Part shown: piece by piece, positions 1-11,635 of the stretch
How positions within the stretch are numbered: position 1 is the stretch's first letter
Layout of the letters: every line of letters begins with the position of its first letter
NCBI RefSeq assembly: GCF_004785685.1
Contig: NZ_SRPF01000001.1
Location: 930,001-994,000 of the forward strand
DNA from: Marinobacter confluentis
GTDB taxonomy: Bacteria > Pseudomonadota > Gammaproteobacteria > Pseudomonadales > Oleiphilaceae
Length of the DNA stretch: 64,000 nt
Reading direction: 5' to 3'
Notes under the pieces: model-generated
The model's database searches: none
Told to the model about the DNA's origin: nothing
What the model saw: only the letters and a program-made list of their open reading frames with translations
Made by a program: the position numbers and the translations under genes

Positions 1-653
1 GTCTGGTCCGGATCTGCCGACGGCCCCGACTCGGTGGCGGGAGTTTCGTCATCAGACGACGCAGCCTCAAATTCAATTTCCGCCTGCATGTTCTTTTCAA
101 TTTCGCGCCCGATTTCTTCCAGGTCACGGATTTCAGATAAGGGCGGCAGTTGGTCAAGGCCCTGAAGGTTGAAATAATCCAGGAACTGGCGCGTAGTGGC
201 ATACATTGCCGGCCGCCCGGGCACGTCCCTATGGCCAACCACCCTCACCCACTCCCGTTCCTGAAGGGTCCGGATGATGTTACTGCTGACGGTTACGCCA
301 CGAATGTCTTCAATTTCACCACGGGTAATAGGCTGCCGATACGCAATCAGGGCCAGAGTTTCCAGCAGAGCTCGGGAATAGCGCTGGGGTTTTTCTTCGA
401 ACAGTTTTCCTACCCAGGGTGCATAGGCTTCACGAACCTGAAGCCGGTAGCCGCTGGCCACCTTTTTCAGCTCGAAGCCGCGACCAACGCAGGCTGAATC
501 CAGAAGCACCATCACATGCTCCATTACCTGGCGCGCCGGGCGTTCGTGTTCGTCAAACAGTTCCCTCAGCTGGTCAAGAGACATGGGCTTGCCAGCTGCA
601 AGCAGGGCTGCTTCGGTGATTGCCTGGATTTTCCGCAGATTCTCTTCGTTCAT
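1..653 (-). CDS. scpB: Segregation and condensation protein B (C-terminus cut by window edge)
   Basis: ScpB is the winged-helix subunit of the bacterial condensin complex Smc-ScpA-ScpB, which organises and segregates the chromosome. The frame opens with ATG at 653 (MNEENLRKIQAITEAALLA) and stays open for 217 codons to the window edge. Two winged-helix regions are visible, with the family signature SRALLETLALIAYRQPITRG near residues 92-111 and then a GRPAMYATT stretch near 144-152. The acidic tail (SSDDETPATES) is typical of the variable C-terminus, so only a few residues are probably missing. It lies 35 bases after scpA, and the scpA-scpB pairing supports the call. Identity is by recognised motifs and neighbour; no stop codon is seen. 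Confidence 0.93.
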   Translation of the reverse strand, partial: MNEENLRKIQAITEAALLAAGKPMSLDQLRELFDEHERPARQVMEHVMVLLDSACVGRGFELKKVASGYRLQVREAYAPWVGKLFEEKPQRYSRALLETLALIAYRQPITRGEIEDIRGVTVSSNIIRTLQEREWVRVVGHRDVPGRPAMYATTRQFLDYFNLQGLDQLPPLSEIRDLEEIGREIEKNMQAEIEFEAASSDDETPATESGPSADPDQ

Positions 654-687
654 AAGTCGGCTCTCAACTCAGCTGACGGCTTTCAAT

Positions 688-1524
688 TCAGCTGACGGCT
701 CTTGCCCGCACGTGTATCGGGCCAAGCACCTCAGCCTGCACCACTTCAATTAGCTGTTCCTTGACCAGTTCGAGGGTCGCCAGAAAGCTGACAACCACCC
801 CGAGTTTGCCCTCTTCCGGGGTAAACAGGCTTTCAAAAGTCACAAACCGGTCGTCTTCCAGCATGGCGAGAATGGCGGACATTCGCTCACGGGTGGATAG
901 CCTTTCCCGTTCAACGTGATGGCTTGTAAAAAGGTCCGCCCGGGCCAGAACACCCCGAAGAGCCAACAGCATTTCCCGCAGATCGACGTCCGGATGAGTC
1001 TGGCTTGAGGGTAATCTGGGCAAGGCTGCCGAGCCTGAAAAAGTATCCCGCTCCTGCCTGGGCAACTGGTCAATATCTTCAGCCGCCTGCTTGAAACGCT
1101 CATACTGTTGCAGACGGCGTATCAGCTCGGCCCTCGGGTCAATCTCCTCGTCGTCCTCGCTTTCCTGGCGAGGCAAAAGCATCCGGGACTTGATCTCTGC
1201 AAGCGTGGCCGCCATCACCAGATATTCCGCCGCCAGTTCGAACCGCATTGCCTCAACGGCACCGATGTAATCCATGTACTGACGGGTTATTTCGCTCACA
1301 TCAATGTCCAGAATGTCCATATTCTGTCGACGAATCAGGTACAGAAGCAGGTCCAGCGGGCCTTCAAACGCTTCCAGAAATACCGCCAGGGCATCCGGCG
1401 GTATGTAAAGATCGTTGGGCAGATCGACCACAGGTTTGCCCGACACCCGCGCCAGTGGCGACCGGTGTTCAGTCGACGCTGCTGGCTCCTCGGCGGGTAA
1501 CTTGCCTGTGGTTTCTTCCGTCAT
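688..1524 (-). CDS. scpA: Segregation and condensation protein A
   Basis: ScpA is the kleisin subunit that bridges Smc heads and binds ScpB. The signature FEGPLDLLLYLIRR lies at residues 53-66, followed by the helix MDILDIDVSEITRQYMDYI, and the C-terminal winged-helix end (VVSFLATLELVKEQLIEVVQ) is complete. At 278 residues it is in the usual range of 240-290. About 50 residues precede the kleisin signature and look disordered, so translation might start further in. The stop lies 35 bases before scpB and the start lies 16 bases after the trpS stop, so trpS-scpA-scpB reads as one transcription unit. Confidence 0.94.
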   Translation of the reverse strand: MTEETTGKLPAEEPAASTEHRSPLARVSGKPVVDLPNDLYIPPDALAVFLEAFEGPLDLLLYLIRRQNMDILDIDVSEITRQYMDYIGAVEAMRFELAAEYLVMAATLAEIKSRMLLPRQESEDDEEIDPRAELIRRLQQYERFKQAAEDIDQLPRQERDTFSGSAALPRLPSSQTHPDVDLREMLLALRGVLARADLFTSHHVERERLSTRERMSAILAMLEDDRFVTFESLFTPEEGKLGVVVSFLATLELVKEQLIEVVQAEVLGPIHVRARAVS

Positions 1525-1540
1525 GCACTCTCCTGACCGC

Positions 1541-2755
1541 TCAGCGGTAACTCAGCCCCATGGCCGACCTGACCTCTTCCAGCGTATCCCGGGCGGCATC
1601 GCGAGCGTGCTCATTGCCTTCTTCAATAATGGCCCTGACCAGATCCGGATTACCCTCGTATTCTTCTGCCCGCTCGTGTAATGGCTTCTGCTCTTCCACG
1701 ATGGCGTCAATCAGCGGCTTTTTGCACTCGAGACAACCAATACCGGCGCTGCGGCAACCGGTCTGCACCCATTCCCGGGTTTTATCATCCGAATAGACTT
1801 TGTGCAGGCCCCAGACCGGGCATTTCTCCGGCTCGCCCGGATCCGTGCGGCGAACGCGCTGGGGGTCCGTCTGCATGGTTCGAACCTTCTGGGAAACGGA
1901 ATCCGGGTCCTCCCGCAGGCCTATGTAATTATTGTAGGACTTGGACATCTTCTGGCCGTCCAGGCCCGGCATTTTCGAGTCTGGCGTCAACAGGGGCTGG
2001 GGCTCAGGCAGGATCACCTTGCCGCCGCCCTCGATGTAACCGTAAAGGCGCTCTCGGTCGCCCAGCGAGATATTCTGCTGTTCTTTCAACAGTGCCCTGG
2101 CGGTCTCCAGAGCCTCCATATCACCTTCTTCCTGATACCGCTTCTTGAGTGTACGGTACAGTTTGGCGTTCTTTTTACCCATCTTGACGATGGCGCCCTC
2201 GGCCTGCTCTTCAAATCCAGGCTCGCGCCCGTAGATGTGATTGAAGCGGCGCGCGATTTCCCGGGTAATTTCAACATGGGAAACCTGATCAGCACCCACC
2301 GGCACCCGGCCGGCTCGATACATCAGAATGTCTGCGCTCTGCAGCAGTGGGTACCCCAGAAAGCCATAGGTCGCCAGATCTTTTTCGCGCAGTTTTTCCT
2401 GCTGGTCTTTATAAGTGGGAATCCGCTCGAGCCAGCCAAGCGGCGTGATCATCGACAGCAGCAAGTGCAGTTCGGCGTGCTCAGGCACTTTGGACTGGAT
2501 AAACATGGTTGACGATCCGGGGTTCACTCCGGCAGCCAACCAGTCGATGACCATATCCCAGACACTCTGCTCAATGCCGCTTGGATCGTCGTAATTGGTG
2601 GTAAGCGCGTGCCAGTCGGCGACAAAGAAGAAGCACTCGAATTCATGCTGGAGTTTCACCCAGTTCTTCAGAACACCGTGATAATGGCCAAGGTGCAACT
2701 TTCCGGTGGGACGCATGCCGGACAGTATCCGTTGCTGGGAATCTACAGAACTCAA
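1541..2755 (-). CDS. trpS: Tryptophanyl-tRNA synthetase with a four-cysteine cluster
   Basis: Charges tRNA-Trp with tryptophan (class I aminoacyl-tRNA synthetase, cytosol). The HIGH-type motif is TGKLHLGHYHG and the KMSKS motif is GQKMSKSYNNY. I place the start at a TTG codon at 2755 because AAAGGAG lies 8 bases upstream and a -10 TATAAT occupies 2810-2815; an upstream ATG at 2842 would precede that promoter. This gives 404 residues, longer than E. coli TrpS (334), with an insertion before KMSKS. After KMSKS lie C312, C334, C341 and C344, spaced C-x21-C-x6-C-x2-C, close to the [4Fe-4S] motif of Thermotoga maritima TrpRS. Metal binding is an inference. Confidence 0.93.
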   Translation of the reverse strand: MSSVDSQQRILSGMRPTGKLHLGHYHGVLKNWVKLQHEFECFFFVADWHALTTNYDDPSGIEQSVWDMVIDWLAAGVNPGSSTMFIQSKVPEHAELHLLLSMITPLGWLERIPTYKDQQEKLREKDLATYGFLGYPLLQSADILMYRAGRVPVGADQVSHVEITREIARRFNHIYGREPGFEEQAEGAIVKMGKKNAKLYRTLKKRYQEEGDMEALETARALLKEQQNISLGDRERLYGYIEGGGKVILPEPQPLLTPDSKMPGLDGQKMSKSYNNYIGLREDPDSVSQKVRTMQTDPQRVRRTDPGEPEKCPVWGLHKVYSDDKTREWVQTGCRSAGIGCLECKKPLIDAIVEEQKPLHERAEEYEGNPDLVRAIIEEGNEHARDAARDTLEEVRSAMGLSYR

Positions 2756-2809
2756 AGCAAGAACTCCTTTGTAAGATTTGATCATCCGCCTTTTGGCAGA
2801 CGACCGGGC

Positions 2810-2838
2810 ATTATAGTCTGATGAAGGTCCTGCGTTAA
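2810..2838 (-). promoter_or_regulatory. Predicted sigma-70 promoter of trpS-scpA-scpB
   Basis: Read on the minus strand, TTAACG (2833-2838) is followed by a 17-base spacer and a perfect TATAAT (2810-2815). Transcription would start near 2803, about 48 bases before the TTG start of trpS and just after the suc-operon terminator. Confidence 0.65.
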
Positions 2839-2840
2839 AC

Positions 2841-2880
2841 AAAAAGCCCCCGGAAGTCCGACATGCAGACCCGGGGGCTT
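2841..2880 (-). terminator. Factor-independent terminator after sucD
   Basis: The perfect 10-base arms AAGCCCCCGG (2844-2853) and CCGGGGGCTT (2871-2880) flank a 17-base loop. On the minus strand the stem ends in a run of T (the A run 2841-2845 on the plus strand). It lies 17 bases after the sucD stop and closes the sucAB-lpd-sucCD unit. Confidence 0.85.
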
Positions 2881-2897
2881 GTTGCAGACAGGCTGGT

Positions 2898-3770
2898 TTA
2901 CCAGCCGGTCACTTCTTTCAGAGCCTTGCCGATATCGGCAAGGCTGCGAACGGTTTTGACGCCCGCATCGTTCAGGGCGGCGAATTTTTCATCCGCAGTG
3001 CCCTTACCGCCAGAAATAATCGCACCGGCATGACCCATACGTTTGCCCGGGGGCGCAGTAACGCCAGCAATGTAGGCAACTACAGGTTTGGTCACGTTGG
3101 CCTTGATGAAGGCTGCCGCTTCCTCTTCCGCAGTACCGCCGATTTCACCGATCATGACGATGGCTTCGGTCTGCGGATCGTCCTGCAACAACTGCAGAAT
3201 ATCGATGAAGTTGGAACCCGGAATCGGGTCGCCACCAATACCAACACAGGTGGACTGGCCAAAACCGAAGTCTGTGGTCTGCTTGACCGCTTCATAGGTC
3301 AGCGTGCCTGAACGGGACACGATACCAACCTTACCCGGCTGGTGGATGTGCCCTGGCATAATGCCGATCTTGCACTGGTCCGGCGTAATCACACCCGGGC
3401 AGTTCGGCCCGATCATACGGACGCCTTTCCGATCCACGTACTCTTTGGCATAGAGCATGTCGATGGTCGGGATGCCTTCGGTGATACACACAATCAGCTC
3501 GATACCGGCATCCGCCGCTTCGATGATGGCATCCTTACAGAACGGAGCTGGTACATAGATGACCGTTGCCTGGGCACCGGTTTTCTCAACGGCTTCGCGA
3601 ACCGTGTTGAATACCGGCAGGCCAAGATGCTCAGTGCCGCCTTTGCCGGGGCTTACGCCACCGACCATGTTTGTGCCATAGGCAATGGCCTGCTCGGAGT
3701 GAAACGTACCCTGAGCGCCGGTGAAGCCCTGGCAGATAACCTTGGTGTCTTTATTGATCAGGATACTCAT
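2898..3770 (-). CDS. sucD: Succinyl-CoA synthetase, ADP-forming, alpha subunit
   Basis: Alpha subunit of succinyl-CoA synthetase, which converts succinyl-CoA to succinate with substrate-level phosphorylation in the TCA cycle. The CoA-binding Rossmann start ([15 protein letters not shown], residues 16-30) and the phosphohistidine loop [17 protein letters not shown], with H247 as the expected phosphorylated histidine, are intact. The 290-residue length equals the family norm (E. coli 289). Its ATG overlaps the sucC stop codon by one base (TAATG at 3772-3768), which indicates translational coupling and equal subunit supply. Last gene before the terminator at 2841-2880. Confidence 0.98.
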   Translation of the reverse strand: MSILINKDTKVICQGFTGAQGTFHSEQAIAYGTNMVGGVSPGKGGTEHLGLPVFNTVREAVEKTGAQATVIYVPAPFCKDAIIEAADAGIELIVCITEGIPTIDMLYAKEYVDRKGVRMIGPNCPGVITPDQCKIGIMPGHIHQPGKVGIVSRSGTLTYEAVKQTTDFGFGQSTCVGIGGDPIPGSNFIDILQLLQDDPQTEAIVMIGEIGGTAEEEAAAFIKANVTKPVVAYIAGVTAPPGKRMGHAGAIISGGKGTADEKFAALNDAGVKTVRSLADIGKALKEVTGW

Positions 3771-4936
3771 TATTTGCCCTCCGCGGCTTTAACGACTTGC
3801 TCTGCGGCATTGGCCAGACTGGTTGCGGCAATGATGTTCAGGCCGCTGTCTTTCAGTACCTGAGTACCCTTTTCAGCATTATTGCCTTCCAGACGCACAA
3901 CAACCGGCACTTTAACGCCCACTTCCTTGACCGCACCGATAATGCCCTCGGCGATCATGTCGCAGCGCACTATGCCGCCGAATATGTTGACCAGAACGGC
4001 CTTGACGTTATCGTCAGACAGAATGATCTTGAATGCTTCGGAAACCCGCTCTTTGGTTGCGCCGCCCCCCACGTCGAGGAAGTTAGCCGGCTGGCCGCCA
4101 GAGAGTTTGATGATATCCATGGTGCCCATGGCCAGACCCGCACCGTTGACCATGCAACCGATATTACCTTCCAGGGCAACATAGTTCAGTTCCCATTTTG
4201 CAGCTTCCGCTTCACGGGAATCTTCCTGGGAAGGATCGTGCATTTCCTGGATTTTCTTCTGACGGTATAGCGCGTTGCCATCTACCCCAATCTTGGCGTC
4301 CAGACAGTGCAGGTCACCGGCCGGCGTGATAACCAGCGGGTTGATTTCCAGCAGTGCCAGGTCACGCTCTTCAAAGAGCTTTGCCAGACCCAGGAAAATC
4401 TTGGTGAACTGGCCAATCTGCTTGCCTTCCAGGCCAAGTTTGAACGCCAGTTCGCGGCCCTGATAGGGCTGCGCGCCAACCAGAGGATCAACCTCCGCCC
4501 GGAGGATTTTTTCTGGCGTCTCTTCGGCGACCTTTTCAATTTCAACGCCGCCCTCGGTGGACGCCATGAAAACAATCCGACGACTGCCACGGTCAACAAC
4601 CGCGCCCAGATAAAGCTCCTGGTCAATGTCGGTCAACGATTCAACAAGGATTTTGCTGACCGGCTGACCATGCTCGTCGGTCTGGTAGGTCACCAGATTC
4701 TTGCCCAGCCACTGCTCGGCGAAAGCGCGAATCTCGTCCTTGCTTTTGACCAGCTTTACGCCACCGGCCTTACCACGGCCACCGGCATGGACCTGAGCCT
4801 TGACAACCCATGCATCACCGCCGATCTCGTCAGCAGCCGCGACGGCGTCCTTTGGCGTATCACAGGCAATGCCCTTGGATACTGGCAGGCCATATTCAGC
4901 AAATAGCTGCTTGCCCTGATATTCATGCAAATTCAT
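3770..4936 (-). CDS. sucC: Succinyl-CoA synthetase, ADP-forming, beta subunit
   Basis: Beta subunit of succinyl-CoA synthetase; it holds the ATP-grasp nucleotide site and the succinate site. It opens [20 protein letters not shown], has the ATP-grasp lysine/glycine loop [13 protein letters not shown], and shows the conserved C-terminal segments [16 protein letters not shown] and [10 protein letters not shown]. At 388 residues it matches E. coli SucC in length. It is separated from lpdA by 75 bases that hold a GC-rich hairpin, and it overlaps sucD by one base. No strong Shine-Dalgarno is visible before its ATG. Confidence 0.98.
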   Translation of the reverse strand: MNLHEYQGKQLFAEYGLPVSKGIACDTPKDAVAAADEIGGDAWVVKAQVHAGGRGKAGGVKLVKSKDEIRAFAEQWLGKNLVTYQTDEHGQPVSKILVESLTDIDQELYLGAVVDRGSRRIVFMASTEGGVEIEKVAEETPEKILRAEVDPLVGAQPYQGRELAFKLGLEGKQIGQFTKIFLGLAKLFEERDLALLEINPLVITPAGDLHCLDAKIGVDGNALYRQKKIQEMHDPSQEDSREAEAAKWELNYVALEGNIGCMVNGAGLAMGTMDIIKLSGGQPANFLDVGGGATKERVSEAFKIILSDDNVKAVLVNIFGGIVRCDMIAEGIIGAVKEVGVKVPVVVRLEGNNAEKGTQVLKDSGLNIIAATSLANAAEQVVKAAEGK

Positions 4937-4971
4937 AGTCTATGTCCCGCTATTTGATGGAGGATAGCAGT

Positions 4972-4993
4972 GGGGCGCCTTCGTTGGCGCCCC
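4972..4993 (-). other. GC-rich intercistronic hairpin between lpdA and sucC
   Basis: Perfect 8-base arms GGGGCGCC (4972-4979) and GGCGCCCC (4986-4993) surround a 6-base loop. No T run follows on the minus strand, so it is more likely an mRNA-stability or processing element than a full terminator. Function is inferred. Confidence 0.5.
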
Positions 4994-5011
4994 CTGGTTT
5001 CCCGTTTCGCG

Positions 5012-7746
<2,735 letters not shown>

Positions 7747-7771
7747 CTCGGATCCTTAGTTCGGTAGCTCG

Positions 7772-10609
7772 TCAGATTTCAAAAGCGTCGTTTACGAGTT
7801 TTTTCTGCTCTTTCAGGTGCACAGACATGTGTCCACAGGCTGGAGCAGCTGAGGCATCGCGCCCAGCATACTGCAGGTAGAGCTTGGGATTAAGCCGGTA
7901 AAGCGCGTTGCGCATGTGGTGCTGGCTACAGTACCAGGCGCCCTGGTTCATTGGTTCTTCCTGGCACCAGACCACATGCTTGAGCTTGGTGTACTGGCTG
8001 AGCAACTCGTCAAGATCATCCCCGGGGAACGGATAAAGCTGCTCAATGCGGACAATTGCCACGTCATCCCGCTCGTCGTTTTTCTTGCGCTCAAGCAGGT
8101 CGAAATAAACCTTGCCGCTGCACAGGATCAAACGCGTGACTTTCTTTGGATCCGATGGTTCTTTTTCCGGCAACACCGTTTTGAAGGTGCCCGATGTCAG
8201 ATCTTCAAGATCGGATGTTGCTTCCTTGTGACGCAAAAGACTCTTCGGCGTGATCGCCACCAGCGGCTTGCGCAGCGGGCGCTTTACCTGTCGGCGCAGC
8301 ATATGGAAAACCTGCGACGGCGTGGTCGGTACACACACCTGGATGTTGTGCTCTGCCGACAGCTGCAGGAACCGCTCGAGCCTTGCAGAACTGTGCTCCG
8401 GCCCCTGCCCTTCGTAGCCGTGGGGCAACAGCAGGGTCAGACCACACAGCCGGCCCCATTTGTGTTCACCGCTGGTCAGGAACTGGTCGATCACCACCTG
8501 AGCGCCGTTGGAAAAGTCACCAAACTGCGCTTCCCATACCACCAGACCGCTGGGCGACGTAGTGGAGTATCCATACTCGAACGCCATGACCGCTTCTTCA
8601 GACAGCAGCGAGTCGTAGATTTCGAATTTCGGCTGGTCTTCAGCAATGTGCTCCAGGGAAATGTGGGTCGATCCATCTTTCTGGTTGTGCAGAACGGCGT
8701 GGCGATGCGAGAAAGTACCACGACCAACGTCCTGACCGGTGATACGGATCGGGTGGCCTTCATCCAGAAGCGTTGCGTAGGCCATGACCTCGCCGTAGCC
8801 CCAGTTGATTGGCAAAGCGCCCGCGGTCATTTTCTCGCGATCACTGACAATCTTTGATACCTGGCGCTGAACACTGAAACCTTCCGGCAGTGCCGTCAGT
8901 TTCTTGCCAAGTTTCTGAATGGTTCTCAGGGACACGCTGGACTTGCACTTGGCTGTCCACTCGTGACCCAGATAGGGCGTCCAGTCGACGTAGAGGTCTT
9001 TGTTCGGCTCTTTCACGAGCGACTTGACCACATGATCCCCCTTGTCCAGGGCATCGCGGTACTCCAGCTCCGTCTGCTTGGATTCTTCCTCGGTAATCAC
9101 GCCATCAGCAATCAGCTTCTCAGCGTAGATTGCCCGAGTGGTCTTGAGCCCACGGATTTTCTCATACATCAGCGGCTGGGTTGCAGCCGGCTCGTCTGCC
9201 TCGTTATGGCCACGACGACGATAACAGACCAGATCGATTACCACGTCTTCCTTGAATTCGTGGCGGTAGTCCATGGCCATCTGGGTGACAAAATACACGG
9301 CTTCAGGGTCGTCTGCGTTTACGTGCAGGATCGGCGCCTGAATCATCTTTGCCACATCGGTGCAGTATTCTGTCGAGCGGGCGTCTTCCTGCTTGCTGGT
9401 GGTGAAGCCTACCTGGTTGTTGATAACCACATGAATGGTGCCACCGATGCCGTAACCGCGGGTCTGGGACATCTGCAGGGTTTCCATTACCACACCCTGA
9501 CCGGCGAATGACGCGTCACCGTGCATGACAATCGGAACACACTGGGCACCGTCTTTGTCGTCACGACGGGTCTGGCGAGCCCTCACCGAACCCACAACCA
9601 CCGGAGAAACGATTTCCAGGTGTGACGGGTTGAAAGCCAGAGCCAGATGAATCTCGCCGCCGTCCGTCATGACGTTCGATGAAAAGCCCTGGTGATACTT
9701 CACGTCGCCGGAACCGGAATCTGCGAGCTTCTTGCCTTCAAACTCGTCAAACAGCTCCTTGGGGTTCTTGCCGAGGGTATTCACCAGCACGTTCAGCCGG
9801 CCGCGGTGGGCCATACCAACCACAACCTCCTTCGCGCCGTAACTGCCGGCTCGCTGGATGAGCTCGTCCAGACAGGGAATCAGGCTTTCACCCCCTTCCA
9901 GGCCGAAACGCTTCACGCCGGGATAACGGGAGCCCAGATACTTCTCGAGACCTTCTGCCGCGGTAAGCCGCTCAAGCAGATGTTTACGGGTACGGGCCTC
10001 AAAATTCGGACGGGATTTCACAGGCTCCATCCGCTGCTGGAACCAGCGTTTTCTGCGGGTATCAACGATGTGCATGTACTCTGCACCAATGCTGCCGCAG
10101 TAAGTTTCCCTCAGACCGTCAACAATGTCTCTGAGCCGCATGGTTTCGGCGCCAAAGCACAGGGAACCAGTCTGGAACTCCAGATCATGGTCGGCTTCGG
10201 TCAGCTCATGGAATGCAGGGTCAAGATCTTCTACCGGTGGCCGGTTCCAGACACCAAGTGGATCAAGCTTGGCCTCCTGGTGACCACGGAAGCGGAATGC
10301 GTTAATCAGCTGAAGAACACGGATCTGCTTCTTATCGGCATCGGCCGTTGCACTGGCGGGAACGCCGCCGGTGGCCAGAAAACGCTGATTTTTTGATATA
10401 TGTTCGAATTGCTGGCGTATTGAGGCATGACTGACGTCACGTCCTTTGTAGCCATCAACACTGGGGAGTCGGTCAAAATAACTTCGCCATTCCTCGGGAA
10501 CGGCATTGGGGTCAGTCAGGTAGGTCTCGAAAAGCTGCTCGACGTAGGCCAGATTTCCACCTTGTAAGTGGGAAGTCTGCCACAACTGCTCCATTATGCT
10601 TTCGTGCAT
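7772..10609 (-). CDS. sucA: 2-oxoglutarate dehydrogenase E1 component
   Basis: Thiamine-diphosphate enzyme that decarboxylates 2-oxoglutarate and succinylates the E2 lipoyl group. The N-terminal E2-binding helix (NLAYVEQLFETYLTDPNAVP), the E1 segment GMAHRGRLNVL, the ThDP/Mg region HGDASFAGQGVVMET and the RRRGHNEADEPA segment are all present, and the C-terminal transketolase-like domain is complete. Length 945 residues (E. coli 933). An AAGGTGAG Shine-Dalgarno lies 9 bases before the ATG at 10609. First gene of the suc unit, 307 bases from sdhB. Confidence 0.98.
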   Translation of the reverse strand: MHESIMEQLWQTSHLQGGNLAYVEQLFETYLTDPNAVPEEWRSYFDRLPSVDGYKGRDVSHASIRQQFEHISKNQRFLATGGVPASATADADKKQIRVLQLINAFRFRGHQEAKLDPLGVWNRPPVEDLDPAFHELTEADHDLEFQTGSLCFGAETMRLRDIVDGLRETYCGSIGAEYMHIVDTRRKRWFQQRMEPVKSRPNFEARTRKHLLERLTAAEGLEKYLGSRYPGVKRFGLEGGESLIPCLDELIQRAGSYGAKEVVVGMAHRGRLNVLVNTLGKNPKELFDEFEGKKLADSGSGDVKYHQGFSSNVMTDGGEIHLALAFNPSHLEIVSPVVVGSVRARQTRRDDKDGAQCVPIVMHGDASFAGQGVVMETLQMSQTRGYGIGGTIHVVINNQVGFTTSKQEDARSTEYCTDVAKMIQAPILHVNADDPEAVYFVTQMAMDYRHEFKEDVVIDLVCYRRRGHNEADEPAATQPLMYEKIRGLKTTRAIYAEKLIADGVITEEESKQTELEYRDALDKGDHVVKSLVKEPNKDLYVDWTPYLGHEWTAKCKSSVSLRTIQKLGKKLTALPEGFSVQRQVSKIVSDREKMTAGALPINWGYGEVMAYATLLDEGHPIRITGQDVGRGTFSHRHAVLHNQKDGSTHISLEHIAEDQPKFEIYDSLLSEEAVMAFEYGYSTTSPSGLVVWEAQFGDFSNGAQVVIDQFLTSGEHKWGRLCGLTLLLPHGYEGQGPEHSSARLERFLQLSAEHNIQVCVPTTPSQVFHMLRRQVKRPLRKPLVAITPKSLLRHKEATSDLEDLTSGTFKTVLPEKEPSDPKKVTRLILCSGKVYFDLLERKKNDERDDVAIVRIEQLYPFPGDDLDELLSQYTKLKHVVWCQEEPMNQGAWYCSQHHMRNALYRLNPKLYLQYAGRDASAAPACGHMSVHLKEQKKLVNDAFEI

Positions 10610-10916
10610 GTTGAATAGCTCACCTTGGGCTGGTGCGGGGAGTTAGCTATGGTCTGCCAGGGGTTGTTCTCAGTCAATACGGGTTATTACGGGATCGACT
10701 TTGGCAGCCATATCCAACACGGGTGTTTTCCATGCCCCGTTAGTTTAACTCTGCAAAAGCCGCGGAAGAACCTTTTGGGCCCTATCCACGGCTTGCGTAG
10801 TCTGCATCCCTCCACTGGCCATGGCTATAAGCCATTGGTTGAAGGGCCCGCTTCATTGCGAGCCCCTCCGGATGCCTTGATTTAAAGCACAGTATAGCGT
10901 CTGTTCAGGATTCTGC
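10610..10916. other. sdhB-sucA intergenic region with stacked hairpins
   Basis: These 307 bases hold no credible gene. On the minus strand, an 8-bp hairpin (10844-10865, loop TTCATT, one G-U pair) comes 51 bases after the sdhB stop and lacks a T run. A second stem with a short T run (10757-10794) follows and looks like a terminator. The remaining stretch up to sucA must hold the sucA leader. I could not find a convincing -35/-10 pair for sucA, so read-through from sdh is possible. Confidence 0.5.
10754..10794 (-). terminator. Possible terminator between sdhB and sucA
   Basis: The arms AAGCCGCGG (10757-10765) and CCACGGCTT (10786-10794) pair with one G-U on the minus transcript, across a 20-base loop. 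The minus-strand stem ends in CTTTTGC. The T run is short, so termination may be partial. Confidence 0.5.
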
Positions 10917-11621
10917 TCAGGTTGCCCTCTGAAGCAGCAGGTCCCGAATATGACCGATAGCCCTTGTGGGGTTCAGACCTTTCGGGCAAACACTGACACA
11001 GTTCATGATGCCACGGCAGCGAAAAACACTGAAGGGATCATCAAGGTTGGCCAGACGCTCTTCCTGGGCGTCATCCCGGCTATCTGCCAGGAAGCGGTAG
11101 GCCTGAAGCAGGCCCGCAGGGCCAATGAACTTGTCCGGGTTCCACCAGAAAGACGGGCAGGAAGTGGAACAGCAGGCACAGAGTATGCACTCATAGAGAC
11201 CGTCCAGTTTTTCCCGCTCTTCCGGAGACTGATAACGCTCAATGGCCGGCGCCGGCGAGTCATTGACGAGATAAGGCATTACTTTTTCGTATTGCTTGTA
11301 GAACAGGCTCATATCGACCACCAGATCCCGGATGACCGGCAGGCCTGGCAGCGGACGCAGGACCAGCTTGTTCTTCTTGACCACATCAGACAGCGGCGTT
11401 ATGCAGGCAAGACCGTTCTTGCCGTTCATGTTCATGCCATCCGAGCCACAAACGCCCTCGCGGCATGAGCGGCGGTACGCCATGGAGGTATCCCGCTCCT
11501 TGATCAGGTTCAGGACGTCCAGAACCATCAGGTCTTTGCCTTCCGGAATCTCGACTTCCACGTCCTGCATATAGGGCGCGTTGTCTGTCTCCGGGTTGTA
11601 ACGATAGACACTTACCAACAT
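10917..11621 (-). CDS. sdhB: Succinate dehydrogenase iron-sulfur subunit
   Basis: Electron-transfer subunit of complex II, on the cytoplasmic face of the inner membrane between SdhA and the SdhCD anchor. All cluster motifs are intact: CREGVCGSDGMNMNG plus a later Cys for [2Fe-2S], CILCACCSTSC for [4Fe-4S], and CRGIMNCVSVCPKGLNP for [3Fe-4S]/[4Fe-4S]. Length 234 residues (E. coli 238). It starts 14 bases after the sdhA stop and is the last gene of sdhCDAB. Confidence 0.98.
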   Translation of the reverse strand: MLVSVYRYNPETDNAPYMQDVEVEIPEGKDLMVLDVLNLIKERDTSMAYRRSCREGVCGSDGMNMNGKNGLACITPLSDVVKKNKLVLRPLPGLPVIRDLVVDMSLFYKQYEKVMPYLVNDSPAPAIERYQSPEEREKLDGLYECILCACCSTSCPSFWWNPDKFIGPAGLLQAYRFLADSRDDAQEERLANLDDPFSVFRCRGIMNCVSVCPKGLNPTRAIGHIRDLLLQRAT

Positions 11622-11635
11622 TGTTACATCCCCCT

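Noticed and set aside
150..497. Plus-strand frame at the left edge
   Set aside because: Opposite strand of scpB, whose reading frame is intact to the window edge.
10625..10885. Possible 86-codon gene between sdhB and sucA
   Set aside because: No Shine-Dalgarno and no recognisable motif, and it covers the hairpins. More likely non-coding.
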